From Bin87 sp965220505 (lineage in GTDB: Bacteria; Chloroflexota; Dehalococcoidia; Lucifugimonadales; UBA3495), in assembly GCA_965220505.1 (NCBI GenBank), contig CBDCQE010000001.1, positions 2,294,001 to 2,358,000 on the forward strand: a stretch of 64,000 nucleotides of DNA. Direction: 5' to 3'. Below, in pieces: positions 59,818 through 64,000 of the stretch. Both the position numbers and the translations under genes were made by a program. Positions within the stretch are counted from its first letter, which is position 1; the number at the start of each line of letters is the position of its first letter. Under the pieces are notes generated by a model. It was not told the DNA's origin and searched no databases. It worked only from the letters and a program-made list of their open reading frames with translations.

Positions 59818-61032
59818 ATGCCCCGCCTGTCCGTCCTGTCCGAAGTCCAGCGCCAGATGCTCCAGTTCTTCCCCTGCCGGGAAGACGACGGCACACCCTG
59901 GTCGCCGCTCTCGAAGCCGTTGTCCCAGGCCACCGCGGCCATCGTCACCACCGCCGGCCTCCACCTGCGCGACGACAAGCCCTTCAACCGCGACCATCCC
60001 GGCGGCGAGTCCACCTACCGCATCATCCCCAACGACTCCGACCCGGCGGACATCGTGCAGAGCCACTTCAGCATCGGCTTCGACCGCACGGCCATTTATC
60101 GGGACATCAACATCACATTCCCCATGGATCGAGTGCGCGAACTGGCCGAGCGCGGCGTCATCGGCTCCGTCGCCCCCAACCACTACTCCTTCATGGGCGC
60201 CCTCCGAGACTGCACCGTCGTCGCCGAACAAACCGGACCCGAGGTCGCCCAGCGCCTCAAGGCGGAAGGCGTCGACCTGGTCCTGCTGACCCCCACTTGA
60301 CCCCTCTGCACCCACGCCGTGAGCGTGCTTGCCCGGGTCTTTGAAGAGGCCGGCCTGACCACCGTTGCCATCGCCCTCGTGCGCGAACACGCCGAGCGCG
60401 TCCGTCCGCCCCGCGCCCTGTGGGTTCCCTTCTACTTCGGCTACACCATGGGCAAACCCGACGACCCCGATTTCCAGCACCAGGTCCTCGCCGCCGCCCT
60501 GGCGACCCTGGACGCCGACGCCGGCCCCGTCCTCGCCGACTATCCCGAGGATGCCGGCCCCATCGGATTGCCCCAGGCCTCCGAGGTCGCCGCCTCATCC
60601 AACGGCGACGCCAAGCCCGCCGACTCCAGGCCACTCGATGCCGCCGGCGAGATCACCGCCCTGCGCGGCTACTACGAACGGTGGCAGGAACAGCGCGGCC
60701 GCACCGCCGTGGGCGTCACCGGCATCCCCCAGCGCCGCTTCCGTGGCATCATCCGCTTCCTGGAGGCCTACGCCGAGCGCGACGACGCCGACATGGACGA
60801 GCGTCCCGCCGACGTGTCCGTGCCCCAGTTCGTCCGCTACTGCGCCGACGACCTCAAGGCCTTCTGCTACGAGGCTCGCATGGCCCAGCGCCCCGGCGAC
60901 AGCGAGACCGACATCCACACCTGGTTCTGGGGCGAAACCGCCGTCGGCGCCCTCATCGACAGCATCACCCAGCGCCTCAACGCCACCGGCGACGCCAAAC
61001 TCCAGGCCACTGCCTACGGCCTCTCCCGTTAG
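59818..61032 (+). CDS. GrdB-like (glycine/sarcosine/betaine reductase selenoprotein B family) selenoprotein
   Basis: One 404-residue reading frame with TGA at codon 161 (60298-60300). Upstream blocks ATAAIVTTAGLHLRDDKPFN, TYRIIPNDSDPADI, FPMDRVRELAERGVIGSVAP and NHYSFMGA fit the GrdB/PrdB-like family. The motif is LLTPT-U-PLC-THAVSVLARVFEEAGLTTVAIAL; relatives I know have CPVC at this place, so Sec replaces the first Cys. Downstream RPPRALWVPFYFGYTMGKP keeps the same frame with no other stop. A SECIS-like hairpin follows the TGA. No grdA, grdC or thioredoxin gene is adjacent, so the reductase role and substrate are unproved. Confidence 0.85.
60298..60337 (+). promoter_or_regulatory. bacterial SECIS-like element
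   Basis: Directly after the TGA, a stem CACGC (60313-60317) and GCGTG (60323-60327) closes the loop CGTGA. An outer GCA/TGC (60308-60310 with 60330-60332) and CCC/GGG (60302-60304 with 60335-60337) extend it across small internal loops. The loop's second base is G, 19 bases after the TGA, inside the known 16-37 window for SelB recognition. Confidence 0.75.
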
Positions 61033-61086
61033 CGCAAAGGAACCCTGATTTTCGCTGGGCCACCGCCGCAGCTGTCATCGCTGCGA

Positions 61087-61668
61087 TTGTACATTCTCCC
61101 GGTCGTACTTTGCTCCGGCTTCGTCTCCGGCAGTTGCGCGTTCGTCGGCCATTCTGCCGTCGGTAATTCTGCGGTGGTCAGTGCTGTGATCTGCGCCGCT
61201 GCGGTCATTGCGGCCGCCGTCGCCTTCGGCATTGGCATCTTGCTCATACGGCTCATAACCGACTGGCGTGAAATCCGGTCATTTGCCGTCATCAGCACTT
61301 CCGCCTATGCCGCCGCGGCGTTTGGATCGTGGTTCTTCTTTATCTGGCCCGCCGTTATCGCAATCATGGTTGTTATTGCTGGCAGCTTTATGTCGAGTTA
61401 CTTGGCCCGTTCCGGGTGCGGTGTCGTCACCGGTGGCGCGGCGGCCGCGATTGGGAGTGGCCTCGCCATCCTGACCGCGGCGGCCGTCGTCATACTGGCC
61501 TTTTGGCTGTTTGTAGGTATCAGTTTCGACGGCGACAAACCGGAAATCTCTTCGTTGTTTATTTTTTCGTTCCTGGTGGGGAGTGTTCCTACCATCATCG
61601 CTGCCGTGGCTGCCCTGCTCTTCAGCGCCGCCCGTCGCCGCCGGCGCTGGAGTATTCCGCCCACCTAA
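61087..61668 (+). CDS. hypothetical multi-span membrane protein
   Basis: A 193-residue protein with a TTG start and about five hydrophobic segments (VVSAVICAAAVIAAAVAFGIGILL, SWFFFIWPAVIAIMVVIAG, GLAILTAAAVVILAFWLFVGI, FIFSFLVGSVPTIIAAVAALLF). The basic tail RRRRRW is probably cytoplasmic. No family is recognised, and the start is uncertain because no ATG is near. It overlaps the stop of the MscS gene by 4 bases. Confidence 0.45.
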   Translation: MYILPVVLCSGFVSGSCAFVGHSAVGNSAVVSAVICAAAVIAAAVAFGIGILLIRLITDWREIRSFAVISTSAYAAAAFGSWFFFIWPAVIAIMVVIAGSFMSSYLARSGCGVVTGGAAAAIGSGLAILTAAAVVILAFWLFVGISFDGDKPEISSLFIFSFLVGSVPTIIAAVAALLFSAARRRRRWSIPPT

Positions 61669-62891
61669 ACGTCCGGCCCGTCCCCACCGCCGCCGGGCGC
61701 ATCATCGGGGAGAGCCCCGCGCGTCTGCGGTATCGCCGGCCGCCGGACGCTCGTAGCCTGCGGCGGCAGCGGCGTCCCGTCCTGCGGGTTCCAACCGTCC
61801 GGGAAGTGCAGCGTACGCACCGGGTAGTTGATCGTTATCCCTTCCTCGGTCAGCCGGGCGTGCAACTGCTTGATCAGTTCGCTGCGCACCTCGAAGCTGG
61901 CCAGCCGGTTCTGCGCCTGCACGAACAGCCAGAAATCGACGTTGCTCTCGCCGAAGTTCTCGTATCCGAAGTAGGCTCCGTAATCCAGCACCGCGCCCGG
62001 GTGTTCCACCAGCACCTGCTCCATCACCTCGTACCCCACCTGCTCCACCCGGCCCAGATCGCTCTCGTAGGCCACCCCGCAGGTCAGGTACACGTTCACA
62101 TGCTCGTCCGGCTTGCTGTAGTTGGTGATGACGGTCTCGGCGAACCGAGAGTTCGGGACTATAACCAGATTGTTCCCCCACGTCCGCAACCGGGTGCTCC
62201 GCCAGTTCACGTCCACCACGTACCCGCTGACGCCCCCCTCCATGTCGATATAGTCTCCCGGGTTGACCACGCCTTCGGTGATCACGTAGGTCCCCGCGAA
62301 CAGGTTGCTCAACGTCGGCTGGAGCGCCAGCGCCACCGCCAGCCCGCCGATGCCCAGCCCCGCGATCAGCGGCGTGATGTTGATGCCCAGGATATCCAGC
62401 GACACCATGACCGCCATCACCGCCACTACGATCAGCAGGCCGCGCCGCGCCAGTGGCAGCGCCCAGCTGCTGGTATTGGCGGCCGGCGTGTTGCCCAGGT
62501 AATCCTGCAACCAGGTCAATCCGCTGGTTCCCACCACGTTGATCATGTACGCGCCCACCACGATGGCGCCCACGGAGAACACCCGATCCACCACGGTGTC
62601 GATGGTATGCGGCAGTTCCAGCGGTATCTTGATCGCCAGGTACACGCCCAGCAGGATGATGTACGCGGTTACCGGTCCCTTGGCCTCGGCAACCAGGTGG
62701 TCGTCCAGGTCACCGGGGAACACGCTCGCCGCCCGCAACATCAACCGGAACAGTATCCTGCTGAACAGGAAGGCGGCCAGGACCGAGCCGGCTACAATCG
62801 CCAGGCTCACCAGCAGGTCCTGCCAGGTCAGCCCGATTGAGGCCGCGGCAGATACGAACTCCAGGAGCCAGCTGTTCAGGTTCTCTAGCAT
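61665..62891 (-). CDS. MscS-family mechanosensitive channel
   Basis: A 408-residue small-conductance channel. The first segments span about residues 22-52 and 70-95. The pore helix and beta domain are visible as NITPLIAGLGIGGLAVALALQPTLSNLFAG, GDYIDMEGGVSGYVVDVNWRSTRLRTWGNNLVIVPNS and NYSKPDEHVNVYL. The A/G-rich pore-lining helix matches MscS TM3. The channel releases solutes on osmotic downshift. The tail (about the last 35 residues) is P/G-rich and nonconserved. Confidence 0.92.
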   Translation of the reverse strand: MLENLNSWLLEFVSAAASIGLTWQDLLVSLAIVAGSVLAAFLFSRILFRLMLRAASVFPGDLDDHLVAEAKGPVTAYIILLGVYLAIKIPLELPHTIDTVVDRVFSVGAIVVGAYMINVVGTSGLTWLQDYLGNTPAANTSSWALPLARRGLLIVVAVMAVMVSLDILGINITPLIAGLGIGGLAVALALQPTLSNLFAGTYVITEGVVNPGDYIDMEGGVSGYVVDVNWRSTRLRTWGNNLVIVPNSRFAETVITNYSKPDEHVNVYLTCGVAYESDLGRVEQVGYEVMEQVLVEHPGAVLDYGAYFGYENFGESNVDFWLFVQAQNRLASFEVRSELIKQLHARLTEEGITINYPVRTLHFPDGWNPQDGTPLPPQATSVRRPAIPQTRGALPDDAPGGGGDGPDV

Positions 62892-62919
62892 GGTTGCTGA
62901 TACGTCCGTCGCCGGGTGA

Positions 62920-63705
62920 TCAGTTCTTCTCGATGTCCGACAGTGCTTGCACGATCAGCGGCAGCATCTCGCCGGCCGGACCTGTTACCACCACGTCGGC
63001 CGCGGCCGTAAGCTGCGTCGGTTCGGGGTTAACCTCGATGATCCTGGCTCCCCGTTCCCGCGCCACCAGCGGCAGTTGCGCCGCCGGGTTCACCGCTCCC
63101 GATGTCCCCACCAGCAGCATCGCGTCGCAGCGCTGCGTCTCGGCGAAGCAGGCGTCCAGCACCGCCCGGGGTATGGGCTCCCCGAACATCACCGTGTCCA
63201 GCTTGATGACCCCGCCGCAGTCAGCGCACAGCGGCGGCACGTCGGTGATGACGTGTTCCGCCCGTGGCCGCCTCCAGCCGCACCCGACGCAGCGCAGGTA
63301 GTTGCGGTTGCCGTGGATCTCCAACAGGTTGCGGCTGCCCGCCCTGCCGTGCAGGTCGTCCACGTTCTGCGTGATCACCGCCCTGATGATGCCCGCGTTT
63401 TCCAGTTCCGCGATGGCAACGTGACCCGGATTGGGCTGGGCGTTGTCCGCCGCGTCCTTAAGGTCGTAGGTGGGATTCCCCGGTGTCACCTCGTCGCTCA
63501 GCCGTTTCTCCCACCAGTCCTGCGGGTCCCGCGAGAACACCCGATAAGACAGGTTGCTCGGCTGCCCGTACTTGGTCCACAGGCCGTCCGGCCCGCGAAA
63601 GGACGGTATCCCGCTCTCCACCGAAAGCCCGGCGCCGGTCAGCGCGACGGCATACTCAGCGGTGGCCAGAATTTGAGCGGCGGCGGTTATCGTTTCAGTA
63701 TTCAT
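62920..63705 (-). CDS. NAD-dependent protein deacylase, Sir2 family
   Basis: The 261-residue sirtuin starts at ATG 63705. NAD-binding blocks are ALTGAGLSVESGIPSFRGPDGLW (residues 21-43), TQNVDDLHGRAG (112-123), and the catalytic His131 in LEIHGN. The zinc-binding Cys pairs are CVGCGW at 139-144 and LCADCGG about 20 residues later. LVGTSGAVNPAAQLP follows. It removes acetyl or succinyl groups from lysine using NAD. The sequence lacks the Y-x-x-R pair cleanly, so the acyl preference is not clear. Confidence 0.92.
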   Translation of the reverse strand: MNTETITAAAQILATAEYAVALTGAGLSVESGIPSFRGPDGLWTKYGQPSNLSYRVFSRDPQDWWEKRLSDEVTPGNPTYDLKDAADNAQPNPGHVAIAELENAGIIRAVITQNVDDLHGRAGSRNLLEIHGNRNYLRCVGCGWRRPRAEHVITDVPPLCADCGGVIKLDTVMFGEPIPRAVLDACFAETQRCDAMLLVGTSGAVNPAAQLPLVARERGARIIEVNPEPTQLTAAADVVVTGPAGEMLPLIVQALSDIEKN

Positions 63706-63770
63706 ACAACGCAATCACATCAGAAGCAGCATTTGCCTGGATTTTAAAATAGGACTTACGCAGTTGGGAC

Positions 63771-63798
63771 CGTCATTCCGGCGAAAGCCGGAATCCAG
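63771..63798 (+). repeat. REP-like hairpin repeat
   Basis: ATTCCGGC (63775-63782), a GAAA loop and GCCGGAAT (63787-63794) form a perfect 8-base stem with a GNRA-type tetraloop, flanked by CGTC and CCAG. The same core occurs as part of the inverted repeat at 11226-11305. Confidence 0.7.
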
Positions 63799-63867
63799 GC
63801 ACCCCTCCCATCTGGAAATCCCGTCCATCCTGTCCATCCATGCCAAGAAACCACCTGAAACGGAACG

Positions 63868-64000
63868 CTACCTTTCTTCATCAGACACCGCGCCGTCGGC
63901 CACGCGGAAGTAGGCGGCGCTGTCGCCCAATGCGGCCCGAACCGGCCCGACGTCGGTGGTGGTAATCAGAGTCTGGCGATACCGGGCGACCTTTTGCAAG
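63868..64000 (-). CDS. recF: RecF, C-terminal end (truncated by window edge)
   Basis: The minus-strand frame entering from the right edge reads KVARYRQTLITTTDVGPVRA, then AYFRVADGAVSDEER and a TAG at 63868-63870. The Q-T-L-I-T-T-T-D block followed by F-R-V-x-x-G-x-V is the C-terminal signature of RecF, an ABC-type repair ATPase that loads RecA at gaps. Only about 44 codons are in the window. Confidence 0.7.
   Translation of the reverse strand, partial: LQKVARYRQTLITTTDVGPVRAALGDSAAYFRVADGAVSDEER

Noticed and set aside
1..64000. CRISPR arrays, tRNA or rRNA genes, prophage or complete insertion sequences
   Set aside because: No regularly spaced direct repeats, no tRNA-like cloverleaf that I could read with confidence, and no transposase or phage protein motifs were seen.

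Overview
The window is high-GC, gene-dense bacterial chromosome. Several traits together suggest an uncultured Chloroflexota lineage related to SAR202/Dehalococcoidia. They are four luciferase-like flavin monooxygenases, a CaiB/BaiF CoA-transferase, two fumarylacetoacetase-fold hydrolases, a CoxL-type molybdoenzyme, a malate synthase beside a divergent PEP-carboxykinase-like protein, and nine Uma2-family nucleases. The taxonomic call is inference from gene content only. I see no rRNA, tRNA, CRISPR array, transposase or phage gene.

Layout. 1-7.1 kb: a partial flavin monooxygenase, alpha/beta hydrolase, DinB, Uma2, GMC oxidoreductase, two tandem small membrane/coil proteins, amidase, VOC protein and another Uma2. 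7.3-12.5 kb: NIPSNAP, a GIY-YIG-like protein with two HEPN-like paralogues, FAH hydrolase, nitroreductase and a SelA-like PLP enzyme. 12.5-21 kb: Uma2, a flavin monooxygenase, a HigBA toxin-antitoxin pair whose antitoxin has two HTH domains, a ThDP enzyme, small two-gene modules, a broken PIN-domain remnant and an AT-richer 558-aa protein with a HEPN-like motif. 21-30.7 kb: rsmI, Uma2, a hydratase, small redox and cupin proteins, a nuclease/HEPN-like/coiled-coil cluster and a molybdoenzyme subunit. 31-38.5 kb: CoA-transferase, degenerate SDR, M24 peptidase, YceI lipoprotein and two flavin monooxygenases. 38.5-40.9 kb: a putative defence locus of PD-(D/E)XK nuclease, ABC-type ATPase and divergent HEPN protein. 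40.9-51.8 kb: SppA, MazG, five Uma2 genes in two tandem arrays, a 5'-3' exonuclease, malate synthase and the PEPCK-like protein. 52-64 kb: an RCC1-like secreted protein preceded by a multi-helix structured element, acyl-CoA ligase, a DUF433/DUF5615 pair, alcohol dehydrogenase, a selenoprotein, MscS channel, Sir2 and the 3' end of recF.

The strongest observation is at 59818-61032. Two apparent ORFs are one GrdB-like reading frame joined by an in-frame TGA. The TGA sits in a U-x-x-C motif where relatives usually carry C-x-x-C. A hairpin with G at the second loop position, 19 nt after the TGA, fits the bacterial SECIS consensus. This gene is very probably a selenoprotein.

Two further places could hold undescribed biology. 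One is the nuclease-ATPase-HEPN locus at 38544-40875. The other is a 141-nt nested set of helices at 53901-54041, just upstream of the RCC1-like gene. The mosaic tandem Uma2 arrays, the tandem-domain HigA, and an acyl-CoA-ligase tail left downstream of a toxin-antitoxin pair record active local rearrangement.
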